A DNA stretch of 9,602 bases from positions 1 through 9,602 of the forward strand of contig JAFUWW010000053.1 in NCBI GenBank assembly GCA_017471085.1, read 5' to 3'. Positions 1 through 7,263 of this stretch are shown here, one piece after another. The DNA comes from Bacteroidales bacterium. GTDB taxonomy: Bacteria > Bacteroidota > Bacteroidia > Bacteroidales > UBA932. The position numbers and the translations under genes are program-made. Numbering within the stretch: the stretch's first letter is position 1; every line of letters begins with the position of its first letter. The notes beneath the pieces were generated by a model. That model was not told the DNA's origin and ran no database searches. It saw only the letters and a list, made by a program, of their open reading frames with translations.

Positions 1-1622
1 AGCACGGCGACAAAACGCTCGAGGGATCCGAACGGGGCGCGGTGGATCATCACCGGACGTTTCCGGGAGCCGTCGGAGTCGACATATTCCAGTTCAAAAC
101 GCTCCGGAAGGTTGTAGTCGACCTGGATGGTACCAAGCTGCCAGCTGCGGCCGATGGCGTCCTTCACCATGAAGTCCAGCTTCGGGCCGTAGAACGCGGC
201 CTCGCCGGTTTCCACGACGAACGGGAGTCCCTTCTTCTTCGCAGCGTCGATGATGCCGGCCTCGGCCTTCTCCCAGTTCTCGTCGGAGCCGATGTACTTG
301 GACGGGTTCTTCGGGTCGCGCAGGGCCACCTGGGCGGTGAACTTGTCGAAGTGCAGGGTCTTGAAAACATACAGGATCAGGTCGATGACCTTCTCGAACT
401 CTTCCTGGATCTGGTCCTGGCGGCAGAACAGGTGGGCGTCATCCTGGGTAAATCCACGCACACGCGTAAGACCGTGCAGTTCGCCGGACTGCTCATAACG
501 GTAGACGGTGCCGAACTCGGCGTAGCGCAGCGGAAGCTCCTTGTAGGAGTGGGGGCTGCTGCGGTAGATCTCGCAGTGGTGCGGGCAGTTCATGGGCTTG
601 AGCATGAATTCCTCGCCTTCCTGCGGGGTATGGATGGGCTGGAAGGAGTCCTTGCCGTACTTGGCATAGTGACCGGAAGTCACGTACAGTTCCTTTCCGC
701 CGATGTGCGGAGTCACCACGGGCAGGTAGCCGTATTCCGCCTGCTTCTTGCGGAGGAAGTTCTCCAGGGTGTTGCGCAGAGCGGCGCCGCGAGGCAGCCA
801 CAGAGGCAGGCCGGCGCCCACCCTCTGGGAGAAGGTGAACAGTTCCATTTCCTTGCCGATCTTGCGGTGGTCGCGCTTCTTGGCCTCTTCCAGCACCTGG
901 AGGTATTCGTCCAGCATGCTCTTCTTGGGAAAGGTGATGCCGTAGATACGGGTGAGCTGCTGGCGCTTTTCGTCACCGCGCCAGTAGGCGCCTGCCAGGG
1001 AGAGCACCTTCACGGCCTTGATCACGTCCGTATTCTTGAGGTGCGGTCCGCGGCACAGATCCGTGAAATGACCGTTGGTGTAGTATGTGATGGTTCCGTC
1101 TTCCAGTTCGGAGATGAGTTCCTGCTTGTACTGGTCGCCTTTTTCGGTAAAGTAGGCCATGGCATCGGCCTTGGAGACCTCGATGCGGCAGAAATCCTGC
1201 TTTTCGCGGGCGAACTCCAGCATCTTGTTCTCGATGGCCTTGAAGTCGGCGTCCGTGAGGGTGCGGCCGTTCATGTCCACATCGTAGTAGAAGCCGTTTT
1301 CGATGGCCGGGCCGATACCGAACTTCACGCCCGGGAACAGGGCTTCGAGGGCCTCTGCCATCAGGTGGGAGGATGAATGCCAGAAGACACGCTTGGCCTC
1401 GTCGTCTTCCCATTTGAGGAGACGGATTTCCACGTCCTCGGTGATGGGACGGGTAACGTCGATGGTGGTTCCTTTGGAAGTCTCGGGCTCATCCGGCCGC
1501 TTTACTGATACTGCCAGCACTTCGGCGGCAAGCCTGGGGCTGATGGACATGGCTACCTCATAGCCGGTAACCCCTGATTCAAACTGTCTGACACTTCCGT
1601 CCGGAAACTTGATGTTGATCAT
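1..1622 (-). CDS. thrS: Threonyl-tRNA synthetase, 3' end cut by window edge
   Basis: Cytoplasmic class II aminoacyl-tRNA synthetase that charges tRNA-Thr. I translated the minus strand from the ATG at 1622 and read 540 uninterrupted codons to the window edge, starting [10 protein letters not shown]. Order of parts: TGS domain (about 1-62); editing domain (about 63-235) with HSSSH at 82-86 and C190/H194, matching the editing-site His/Cys residues of E. coli ThrRS; then the class II catalytic core. Core landmarks are MNCPHH with zinc-type Cys346, the motif 2 stretch around [17 protein letters not shown], His397, His527 and motif 3 [10 protein letters not shown] at 527-536. The family is about 640 residues long, so roughly the last 100 residues, the anticodon-binding domain, lie off the left edge. 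No frameshift is seen. It is transcribed divergently from the membrane protein gene at 1732. Assignment is secure; only the C-terminus is unseen. Confidence 0.97.
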   Translation of the reverse strand, partial: MINIKFPDGSVRQFESGVTGYEVAMSISPRLAAEVLAVSVKRPDEPETSKGTTIDVTRPITEDVEIRLLKWEDDEAKRVFWHSSSHLMAEALEALFPGVKFGIGPAIENGFYYDVDMNGRTLTDADFKAIENKMLEFAREKQDFCRIEVSKADAMAYFTEKGDQYKQELISELEDGTITYYTNGHFTDLCRGPHLKNTDVIKAVKVLSLAGAYWRGDEKRQQLTRIYGITFPKKSMLDEYLQVLEEAKKRDHRKIGKEMELFTFSQRVGAGLPLWLPRGAALRNTLENFLRKKQAEYGYLPVVTPHIGGKELYVTSGHYAKYGKDSFQPIHTPQEGEEFMLKPMNCPHHCEIYRSSPHSYKELPLRYAEFGTVYRYEQSGELHGLTRVRGFTQDDAHLFCRQDQIQEEFEKVIDLILYVFKTLHFDKFTAQVALRDPKNPSKYIGSDENWEKAEAGIIDAAKKKGLPFVVETGEAAFYGPKLDFMVKDAIGRSWQLGTIQVDYNLPERFELEYVDSDGSRKRPVMIHRAPFGSLERFVAV

Positions 1623-1664
1623 AATCCTTTGTTTTGATGAGTTATTACATACCAAGTCTTTCAC

Positions 1665-1676
1665 TGCATCAATGCA
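1665..1676. repeat. Short dyad TGCAT-CA-ATGCA in the thrS leader
   Basis: A perfect 5-bp inverted repeat with a 2-bp centre lies between the candidate thrS -7 box and the thrS start. With a 2-nt loop it is a poor RNA hairpin, so if it is functional a DNA-binding site is likelier. It may be chance. Confidence 0.3.
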
Positions 1677-1704
1677 ATAGTACTTGTTATTAAGTTATAG
1701 CCTG

Positions 1705-1712
1705 CAAAGTTA
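1705..1712 (-). promoter_or_regulatory. Candidate -7 promoter box for thrS
   Basis: On the minus strand this reads TAACTTTG, an exact fit to the Bacteroidetes -7 consensus TAnnTTTG. It would give a leader of about 75 nt before the thrS ATG at 1622. I see no convincing -33 TTTG at the usual 19-21 bp spacing, so this is a match to one element only. Confidence 0.5.
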
Positions 1713-1724
1713 AGAAAAAATCCT

Positions 1725-1732
1725 TATATTTG
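1725..1732 (+). promoter_or_regulatory. Candidate -7 promoter box abutting the DUF4199-type gene
   Basis: TATATTTG fits TAnnTTTG exactly on the plus strand. Its last base is the first base of the 5'-most possible GTG start (1732). Transcription from it would begin around 1737-1740, at or next to the second GTG (1738), which would make a leaderless or nearly leaderless message. No clear -33 element is seen. Confidence 0.4.
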
Positions 1733-2301
1733 TGCTCGTGAACAGCATTGACAATACAACTTTGTGGAACGAAGCCGCCAAGGCAGGGGCCATTTTCGGC
1801 GGGGTGTCCGTCGGATGCCTGCTGCTGAAGGAACTCAGCGCCTTGTCCGGCTCCGTCTTCCTGGTGCAGGCCGCCGCCATCATCCTCTGGGCGGTGGAGT
1901 TCTTCGGATGCATCCTGCTCATGAAGAACCTGATGATCAGGCTTTCCAACAAATACGGAGGGCTCAAGATGGCCGATACCGCCAAATTCGGCAGCCGCGC
2001 CGCCCTCCTGTCCGGACTCCTGGTGGCATCGGCCCAGACCCTGATTATCCTGAACATGCCGCAGGACACCATGAACACCCTCATCGGAGAACTCTCGGGC
2101 ACGCTTACATCGGCCCAGCGGGAACAGGTGGAGGGCATGATGGACCGGCTTCCGCTTTTCACGTTCATCTTCCAGTGGCTGTACTGCTTCCTCTACGGCA
2201 GTCTCCTCGCCCGGATCATGTCCCGCTACATCTTTATGCAGAACCTGTTCGGGGGCAACCTGCCGCCCGACTCGGACAACAACCAGCCAGACCAGCAATA
2301 A
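1732..2301 (+). CDS. DUF4199-type integral membrane protein
   Basis: A small membrane protein of at most 189 residues. Four hydrophobic stretches are visible at about 14-36, 43-67, 86-108 and 140-165, with a polar Asn/Gln/Asp-rich tail (SDNNQPDQQ). Length, topology and the partner gene fit the DUF4199 family of Bacteroidetes, which from memory is often encoded directly before a GT2 glycosyltransferase; the biochemical role of the family is not known to me. No ATG is available at the 5' end: the in-frame stop TAA is at 1711-1713, and the only early starts are GTG 1732, GTG 1738 and TTG 1762. GTG 1738 is attractive because a promoter-like box overlaps 1732. The stop TAA (2299-2301) touches the ATG of the glycosyltransferase with no gap, so the two are surely co-transcribed and probably translationally coupled. 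Confidence 0.75.
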   Translation: MLVNSIDNTTLWNEAAKAGAIFGGVSVGCLLLKELSALSGSVFLVQAAAIILWAVEFFGCILLMKNLMIRLSNKYGGLKMADTAKFGSRAALLSGLLVASAQTLIILNMPQDTMNTLIGELSGTLTSAQREQVEGMMDRLPLFTFIFQWLYCFLYGSLLARIMSRYIFMQNLFGGNLPPDSDNNQPDQQ

Positions 2302-3246
2302 ATGCCTATGGACCTGTCGATTATCGTACCCCTGTACAACGAACGCGAATCCCTCCCCGAACTCGCCGACTGGATTGTCCGGTCGCTGAAAGACTACACT
2401 TTCGAGGTCATCTTCGTGGATGACGGGTCCACGGACGGTTCCTGGGAAGTGATCAAAGAGATGGCCGGAAGTAATTTCCACGGCATCCGTTTCCGCCGCA
2501 ATTACGGCAAATCGGCCGCCCTGTACGAAGGGTTCGCCGCCGCGAAGGGCGATATCGTGGTGACCATGGACGCCGACCTGCAGGACTCGCCCGAAGAAAT
2601 TCCGGAAATGGTGCGGATGATCCGCGAAGAGGGATATGACCTGGTCTCCGGCTGGAAACAGCACCGCCAGGACAATGCCCTTACCAAGAACCTGCCCTCC
2701 AAACTGTACAACTGGACGGCCCGGAAAGTGACGGGCATCCGCCTGCACGACATGAACTGCGGCCTCAAGGCCTACCGGAAAGAAGTGGTGAAGAACATCG
2801 AAGTGTATGGAGAGATGCACCGCTACATCCCCTACCTGGCCAAGAACGCCGGCTTCGGCAACATCGGCGAAAAGCCCGTGCACCACCAGAAGCGCAAGTA
2901 CGGCGTATCCAAGTTCGGAATGGACCGCTTCGTGAACGGCCTGCTGGACCTGATGAGCCTTTGGTTCCTGTCCCGCTTCGGGAAGAAGCCCATGCATTTC
3001 TTCGGGACCAGCGGTATCTTCATGTTCCTGGTGGGTTTCGTGATGACAGTCTGGATCATCGTGGCCAAGCTGGTGAACCAGGCGCAAGGGCTCAAGTTCC
3101 GCGCCGTCACCGACCAGCCGCTGTTCTACCTGGCTCTCCTCACCGTACTGCTGGGCGTCATCCTGTTCCTGGCAGGATTCATCGGCGAGATGGTGGCCCG
3201 TTCATCGGCCGCCAGGAACGACTACCAGATCAAGGAAAGGCTATAG
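2302..3246 (+). CDS. Membrane-anchored family 2 glycosyltransferase (DPM1/GtrB-like)
   Basis: Predicted inverting GT-A glycosyltransferase that probably moves a sugar from a nucleotide sugar onto a polyprenyl phosphate at the cytoplasmic membrane face. The catalytic domain (about 1-225) has the fold-typical start LSIIVPLYNE, nucleotide-binding VDDGSTD (39-45), metal-binding DADLQD (90-95) and the late RKYGVSKFG (198-206) typical of the dolichol-phosphate-mannose-synthase-like branch. Two transmembrane helices follow at about 232-257 and 272-297, then a short basic cytoplasmic tail. The 314-residue length is normal for this two-helix type. A second ATG lies two codons in (2308); the first is preferred because it directly follows the upstream stop. 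The exact sugar and acceptor cannot be read from the sequence. The stop codon overlaps the convergent argB end. Confidence 0.9.
   Translation: MPMDLSIIVPLYNERESLPELADWIVRSLKDYTFEVIFVDDGSTDGSWEVIKEMAGSNFHGIRFRRNYGKSAALYEGFAAAKGDIVVTMDADLQDSPEEIPEMVRMIREEGYDLVSGWKQHRQDNALTKNLPSKLYNWTARKVTGIRLHDMNCGLKAYRKEVVKNIEVYGEMHRYIPYLAKNAGFGNIGEKPVHHQKRKYGVSKFGMDRFVNGLLDLMSLWFLSRFGKKPMHFFGTSGIFMFLVGFVMTVWIIVAKLVNQAQGLKFRAVTDQPLFYLALLTVLLGVILFLAGFIGEMVARSSAARNDYQIKERL
3241..3246. other. Shared palindromic stop CTATAG of convergent genes
   Basis: The 6-bp palindrome CTATAG codes for Leu-stop on both strands: it ends the glycosyltransferase (KERL) on the plus strand and argB (QVQL) on the minus strand. The two genes therefore overlap tail-to-tail by six bases, with no room for an intrinsic terminator between them. 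Confidence 0.97.
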
Positions 3247-4014
3247 CTGAACCTGGGTACCCCGCCCGGTCGCAATGGCATCGGCATTGAGAATCAGCGC
3301 CTTCACGGCACCCTCCCGCAGGGACCGGAAGGCGTTTTCCAGTTTCGGGATCATGCCTCCGGCGATGATGCCTTCCGCTTTCAGGGATTCATAACCGGTC
3401 GATGTCACCAGCGGGAGAAGGCTTTCCGGACGGTCGACGTCGGCCAGCACGCCGTCTTTCTCGAAGCAGGTCCAGAGTTCCCCGCGCAGGGCGGCGGCCA
3501 CGGATGCGGCCACCGTATCGGCATTGGTATTGAGGAGGTTCCCCGCCCCGTCATGGTTGATGGGGCTGAGCACAGGAACGATGCCCTGCTGAAGGAGGCT
3601 TTCCAGGAAGGGCCGGTTCACGGAGGCCGGGGTCACATCGCCCACTGCCCCGAAATCCACCTTCTCCCCGTCGATGTCGAGCGGAGGACGCCTGGAGGCG
3701 CAGATGGCATTGGCGTCACATCCGGAAAGGCCCAGCGCCTGGCATCCATCTGCCTGCAAAAGACTCACTATCTGCTTGTTGCACCAGCCGGCATAGACCA
3801 TGGTCACAATCTGCAGCGTTTCAGGGTCCGTCACCCGACGGCCTTGGATCTTGACTGGAGCCATCCCCAGCTTCTCCTGCATCCGGGAGGCCAGGGCACC
3901 GCCGCCATGGACCAGCACCCTGGGGCCTTCCAGGGAAGCAAAGTTATGGCAGAAACGCTTCAGGGCTTCCTCGTCGTCAATGACGTTCCCCCCTATTTTC
4001 ACGACCCGGATCAT
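3241..4014 (-). CDS. argB: N-acetyl/N-succinylglutamate kinase
   Basis: Amino-acid kinase that phosphorylates the gamma-carboxylate of N-acylated glutamate, second step of arginine synthesis, in the cytoplasm. Visible landmarks in 257 residues: N-terminal VVKIGGN with Lys6 for phosphate binding, VHGGGA (35-40), RRVTDPETL (59-67), NTNADTVAA (162-170) and the late AGGMIPKLENA (218-228), all ArgB-type. CFEKDGVL at 183-190 replaces the TDVxGVL seen in many ArgB proteins; I recall the same feature in Bacteroides homologues. It is the last gene of the operon and its ATG overlaps the argF' stop as ATGA. Because the operon contains a succinylornithine-type carbamoyltransferase, the natural substrate is probably N-succinylglutamate; that is inferred from context. 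I see no intrinsic terminator after it. Confidence 0.93.
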   Translation of the reverse strand: MIRVVKIGGNVIDDEEALKRFCHNFASLEGPRVLVHGGGALASRMQEKLGMAPVKIQGRRVTDPETLQIVTMVYAGWCNKQIVSLLQADGCQALGLSGCDANAICASRRPPLDIDGEKVDFGAVGDVTPASVNRPFLESLLQQGIVPVLSPINHDGAGNLLNTNADTVAASVAAALRGELWTCFEKDGVLADVDRPESLLPLVTSTGYESLKAEGIIAGGMIPKLENAFRSLREGAVKALILNADAIATGRGTQVQL

Positions 4015-4958
4015 AGGCTCTGCAACAACATTTTCAAAACGGTCTGGGCCGATACCACCCGGTTGGCGGCCTCGGGAATCACCAGGGAACGGGGACCTTC
4101 GATCACATCGTCGCTCACGATCATGTTGCGGCGGACAGGCAGGCAGTGCAGGAAATGGGCATTGTTCGTAAGGGCCATCTTCTCCGCCGTCACGGTCCAG
4201 CTGCGGTCGCGGGAAAGCACTTGTCCGTACTGATCATAGGATGCCCAGTTCTTGGCATACACAAAATCGGCCCCTTCCAGGGCTTCGTCCTGGTTGTGGG
4301 TGACACGGATGCCTCGGGTGAATTCAGGGGCCAGGTCGTACCCCTCCGGATTGGCGATCACGAAGTCGTAGTTCATCATGGAGATGCCCTCGGCGAAGGA
4401 ATTGGGTACGGCCTGGGGCAGCGCCTTGGGATGCGGAGCCCAAGTCATCACCACCTTGGGACGGGCCTTGGTCTTGTGCTCTTCGATGGTAAGGATATCG
4501 GCCAGGGTCTGGAGCGGATGCCTTGTGGCGGCTTCCATACTGAACACGGGCCGGCCGGAGTACTGGATGAACTGATTCAGGATCACCTCGTTGTAATCGT
4601 CCTCCCGGCTTTCGAAACGGGCGAAGGAGCGCACGCCGATGATGTCGCAGTAGCTGCCCATCACCGGAATGGCTTCCAGCAGGTGCTCGCTCTTGTCGCC
4701 GTCCATCACCACGCCGCGCTCGGTTTCCAGCTTCCAGGCACCCTGGTTCACGTCCAGCACCATCACGTTCATGCCCAGGTTCAGGGCGGCTTTCTGGGTG
4801 CTGAGACGGGTGCGGAGGCTGTTGTTGAAGAACACCAGCAGCGCCGTGCGGTTCTTTCCCAGGGCCTGGTCGGCGAAGGGATGCTCTTTCACGTATTTGG
4901 CAGCTTCCAGAACCGATTCCAGGTCGCCCAGCTGCCTGAGGGAAGTAAATGATTTCAT
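4011..4958 (-). CDS. argF': N-succinylornithine carbamoyltransferase
   Basis: Transfers a carbamoyl group from carbamoyl phosphate to N-succinyl-L-ornithine, giving N-succinyl-L-citrulline. The 315-residue protein carries the carbamoyl-phosphate motif SLRTR (47-51), the LNLGMNVMVLDVNQGAWKLE block, MEAATRHPLQTLAD and HCLPVRR near the C-terminus. From memory it aligns without gaps at the N-terminus with the structurally studied B. fragilis enzyme, far more closely than with ordinary ornithine or aspartate transcarbamylases. The odd point is Ser90 in GDKSEHLLEA: the B. fragilis enzyme has Pro90 here and the N-acetylornithine-specific Xanthomonas enzyme has Glu. The ATG overlaps the argD stop (ATGA) and its own stop overlaps the argB ATG (ATGA), so translation is coupled on both sides. 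Confidence 0.95.
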   Translation of the reverse strand: MKSFTSLRQLGDLESVLEAAKYVKEHPFADQALGKNRTALLVFFNNSLRTRLSTQKAALNLGMNVMVLDVNQGAWKLETERGVVMDGDKSEHLLEAIPVMGSYCDIIGVRSFARFESREDDYNEVILNQFIQYSGRPVFSMEAATRHPLQTLADILTIEEHKTKARPKVVMTWAPHPKALPQAVPNSFAEGISMMNYDFVIANPEGYDLAPEFTRGIRVTHNQDEALEGADFVYAKNWASYDQYGQVLSRDRSWTVTAEKMALTNNAHFLHCLPVRRNMIVSDDVIEGPRSLVIPEAANRVVSAQTVLKMLLQSL

Positions 4959-6079
4959 GCTGTGAGTTCTTTCCAGGCATTGACAAAACGATGCGCTGTC
5001 TCCAGGTCGATGGTGAGGGAAGGCAGCAGACGGATGACTTTCTCCCCGGCAGCCCCGGTGAAGAAATGCTTTTCAAAGAGGAGGCGGTCCCTGAGGCCGA
5101 CATACTCGTCTTTCAGTTCCAGGCCGATCATAAGGCCCCTGCCGCGGTACTCTTTTACGGCTTTATCGGCCTGCAAGGCCTCCTGGAAGAAGGCGCCCAC
5201 TTTGGCGGCGTTTTCCACCAGGTGCTCCGCCTGCATGATTTCCAGCACGGCGATGGCGGCGGCACAGGCCAGATGATTTCCGCCGAAAGTGGTTCCGAGC
5301 ATGCCGTAGGAGGGTTTGACGGCCGGGCTGATCAGCACTCCGCCGATGGGAAAGCCGTTGGCCATGCCCTTGGCCGATGTGATGATATCGGCCTTGATGC
5401 CTGCATGCTGATGGGCATAGAATTGTCCCGTACGTCCATAGCCGGACTGGATTTCATCGGCCACCAGGAGAGTGCCGGTCTTGTCGCAGAGGTCCCTGAG
5501 GCCCCGGAAGAAGTCGTCGCCGGGTTCGTAGATGCCGGCCACGCCCTGGATTCCTTCGATGATTACGGCTGCATAAGCTCCCTGGGAAAGCTCCCGGTCT
5601 ACGGCATCCAGGTCGTTCAGGTGGACGAAGGTCACCAGCGGATTCGCATTGAAGGGGGCGCGGATTTTGGGGTTGTCCGTCACGCCCACCGCCCCTGAAG
5701 TGCGGCCATGGAAGGCCTTGGAAAAAGCCAGTACCCGGGCTCGTCCGGTGGCGAACGAAGCCACTTTGAGGGCATTTTCATTGGCCTCGGCGCCGCTGTT
5801 GCAGAGGAAAAGCGCATAGTCTTCGTAGCCGCTGGCTTCTCCCAGTCTGGCCGCCAGGGTATCCTGAAGGCTGTTTTTCACGGCATTGGAGTAGAAGCCC
5901 AGCCGGGAGGCCTGCTCCGTAAGGGCCTTCACATAATGCGGATGGCAGTGTCCGACGCTGATTACGGCATGGCCGCCGTACAGGTCGGTGTACTGCTGCC
6001 CGTCGGCGGTCCAGAGGGTGGTTCCCTGCCCTTTTACAGGTTCGATGTCCCACCGTTTGTATACTTCAAATAGATTCAT
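4955..6079 (-). CDS. argD: Acylornithine aminotransferase
   Basis: Class III PLP-dependent aminotransferase that converts N-acylglutamate semialdehyde to N-acylornithine with glutamate as amino donor; here the acyl group is probably succinyl. In 374 residues I see SGAEANE (95-101), VADEIQSGYGRTG (206-218, with Asp208 for the PLP ring), the PLP lysine Lys237 in TSAKGMANGFPIG, and TTFGGNHLACAAA (263-275). The start at 6079 (MNLFEVYKRWD) fits the family. An in-frame ATG at 6100 would add MTKRNIA, but it lies inside the last copy of the 51-bp repeat, so I treat it as spurious. The gene ends in a 4-bp ATGA overlap with argF'. Its distance from argC is the only real gap in the operon. Confidence 0.95.
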   Translation of the reverse strand: MNLFEVYKRWDIEPVKGQGTTLWTADGQQYTDLYGGHAVISVGHCHPHYVKALTEQASRLGFYSNAVKNSLQDTLAARLGEASGYEDYALFLCNSGAEANENALKVASFATGRARVLAFSKAFHGRTSGAVGVTDNPKIRAPFNANPLVTFVHLNDLDAVDRELSQGAYAAVIIEGIQGVAGIYEPGDDFFRGLRDLCDKTGTLLVADEIQSGYGRTGQFYAHQHAGIKADIITSAKGMANGFPIGGVLISPAVKPSYGMLGTTFGGNHLACAAAIAVLEIMQAEHLVENAAKVGAFFQEALQADKAVKEYRGRGLMIGLELKDEYVGLRDRLLFEKHFFTGAAGEKVIRLLPSLTIDLETAHRFVNAWKELTA

Positions 6080-6097
6080 GGCTATATTACGTTTTGT

Positions 6098-6299
6098 CAT
6101 CCACGTTTCCGGCCGTTTTTGTGGACCGAATGTCGGTTTTCAGGGTTTCATCCACGTTTCCGGCCGTTTTCGTGGACCGAATGTCGGTTTTCAGGGTTTC
6201 ATCCACGTTTTCGGCCGTTTTTGTGGACCGAATGTCGGTTTTCAGGGTTTCATCCACGTTTCCGGCCGTTTTCGTGGACGGGAAGTCAAGTTTCGTAGA
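6098..6299. repeat. 51-bp tandem repeat array between argC and argD
   Basis: Three full units with exact 51-bp period start at 6098, 6149 and 6200; a fourth starts at 6251, matches for 29 bp and then decays up to about 6299. Each unit begins CATCCACGTTTCCGGCCG. Units 1-3 differ only at a C/T near unit base 23 and one C-to-T in unit 3 (position 12). Within each unit are TCCACG and (C/T)GTGGA flanking a CGGCCG core, and a perfect dyad ACCGA-ATG-TCGGT (6125-6137 in unit 1). On the operon-sense strand every full unit carries the mini-frame ATG AAA CCC TGA. There are no unique spacers, so it is not a CRISPR array. Function unknown. Confidence 0.95.
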
Positions 6300-6306
6300 C
6301 GGCGGA

Positions 6307-7263
6307 TCAAAATGCCGATGCCTTGAGGCGGAGGCCGGCGGTTTCCGGGAGACCCAGCATCAGGTTCATGTTCTGGACGGCCTGCCCCGAGGCGCCCTTC
6401 AGCAGATTGTCAATCACCGACGAAATCACCAGTTTGCCGCCGTGTTTCTCCAGGCCGATGAGGCACTTGTTGGTATTCACCACCTGTTTGAGGTCTACCG
6501 GACCAGGGTACAGGAAAGCGAATGGAGCATCTTGATAATAAGCGTTGTAGAGGTCTTCCGCCTCGGATTGGGAGAGCGGGCAGTCTGTGTGGAGGGAGGC
6601 GAAGATACCGCGGGAGAAATCGCCCCGCATAGGGACGAAATCCAGCTCAGGCAGCGGCTGGAGGCTTCCCAGGTTCTGTCTGATTTCCAGAAGATGTTGA
6701 TGTTCAAACACTTTATAGGTAGACAGATTCGCTGTCCGCCAGCTGAAATGGGTGGTGGCCGATGGCTTCACGCCTGCCCCGGTACTGCCGGTGAGGGCGG
6801 TAATGCTGACCGGGCCTGTAAGGAGCCCTTCCGCGGCGAGCGGAAGGAGCGCCAGCTGGATGGCCGTGGCGAAACAGCCCGGATTGGCCACTTTCTCCGC
6901 ACCCTGGATCCTGGCCTTCTGCCACTCCGGAAGGCCATAGACATATCCCTCCGACTGATCCCGGTAATCCTGGGCCAGGTCGATGACTTTGAGTCCGGCC
7001 GGCCTGGGATGGACCTCCCAGAAAGCACTGCTTTTACCATGGGCGCCGCAGAGGAAGAGAACATCGGCCTGCTCCAGGTCTGCTTCGGCGACAAAAACGA
7101 GGTCCGTATCGCCCCAGAGTCCTTCGTGGACTTTGGCCACCGACTCTCCTGCATGGCTTTCCGAATGGACGAACGAGAGTTCCACCGCGGGATGATGCAC
7201 CAGCAGCCGGAGGAGTTCTCCGGCCGTGTAACCCGCACCGCCTATGATTCCTGCCCTGACCAT
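6307..7263 (-). CDS. argC: N-acyl-gamma-glutamyl-phosphate reductase
   Basis: NADPH-dependent reductase that makes N-acylglutamate semialdehyde from the acyl phosphate produced by ArgB. The 318-residue protein has the nucleotide-binding start AGIIGGAGYTAGEL (4-17), the active-site cysteine in NPGCFATA (Cys130), TGSTGAGVKPS (158-168), the histidine region FEHQHLLEI (186-194) and VPMRGDFSRGI (210-220), as expected for ArgC. Length matches the Bacteroides form (about 320). The start at 7263 follows the GNAT stop as TAATG (one-base overlap) and directly precedes the Rossmann motif; a longer frame from 7389 would only add residues read out of frame through the GNAT gene. In Bacteroides I recall argG between the acyltransferase and argC; here it is absent. 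Substrate (succinyl versus acetyl) is inferred from argF'. Confidence 0.95.
   Translation of the reverse strand: MVRAGIIGGAGYTAGELLRLLVHHPAVELSFVHSESHAGESVAKVHEGLWGDTDLVFVAEADLEQADVLFLCGAHGKSSAFWEVHPRPAGLKVIDLAQDYRDQSEGYVYGLPEWQKARIQGAEKVANPGCFATAIQLALLPLAAEGLLTGPVSITALTGSTGAGVKPSATTHFSWRTANLSTYKVFEHQHLLEIRQNLGSLQPLPELDFVPMRGDFSRGIFASLHTDCPLSQSEAEDLYNAYYQDAPFAFLYPGPVDLKQVVNTNKCLIGLEKHGGKLVISSVIDNLLKGASGQAVQNMNLMLGLPETAGLRLKASAF

Noticed and set aside
42..1376. Long open frame (444 codons) on the plus strand
   Set aside because: It is antisense to thrS, which has complete synthetase motifs on the minus strand; the open frame is a by-product of GC-rich codon use.
1690..3087. Long open frame (465 codons) on the minus strand
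   Set aside because: Antisense to the membrane protein and the glycosyltransferase; His/Val/Gln-rich with no recognisable domain.
6098..6299. CRISPR array
   Set aside because: Units are contiguous with no unique spacers, and no cas genes are nearby.
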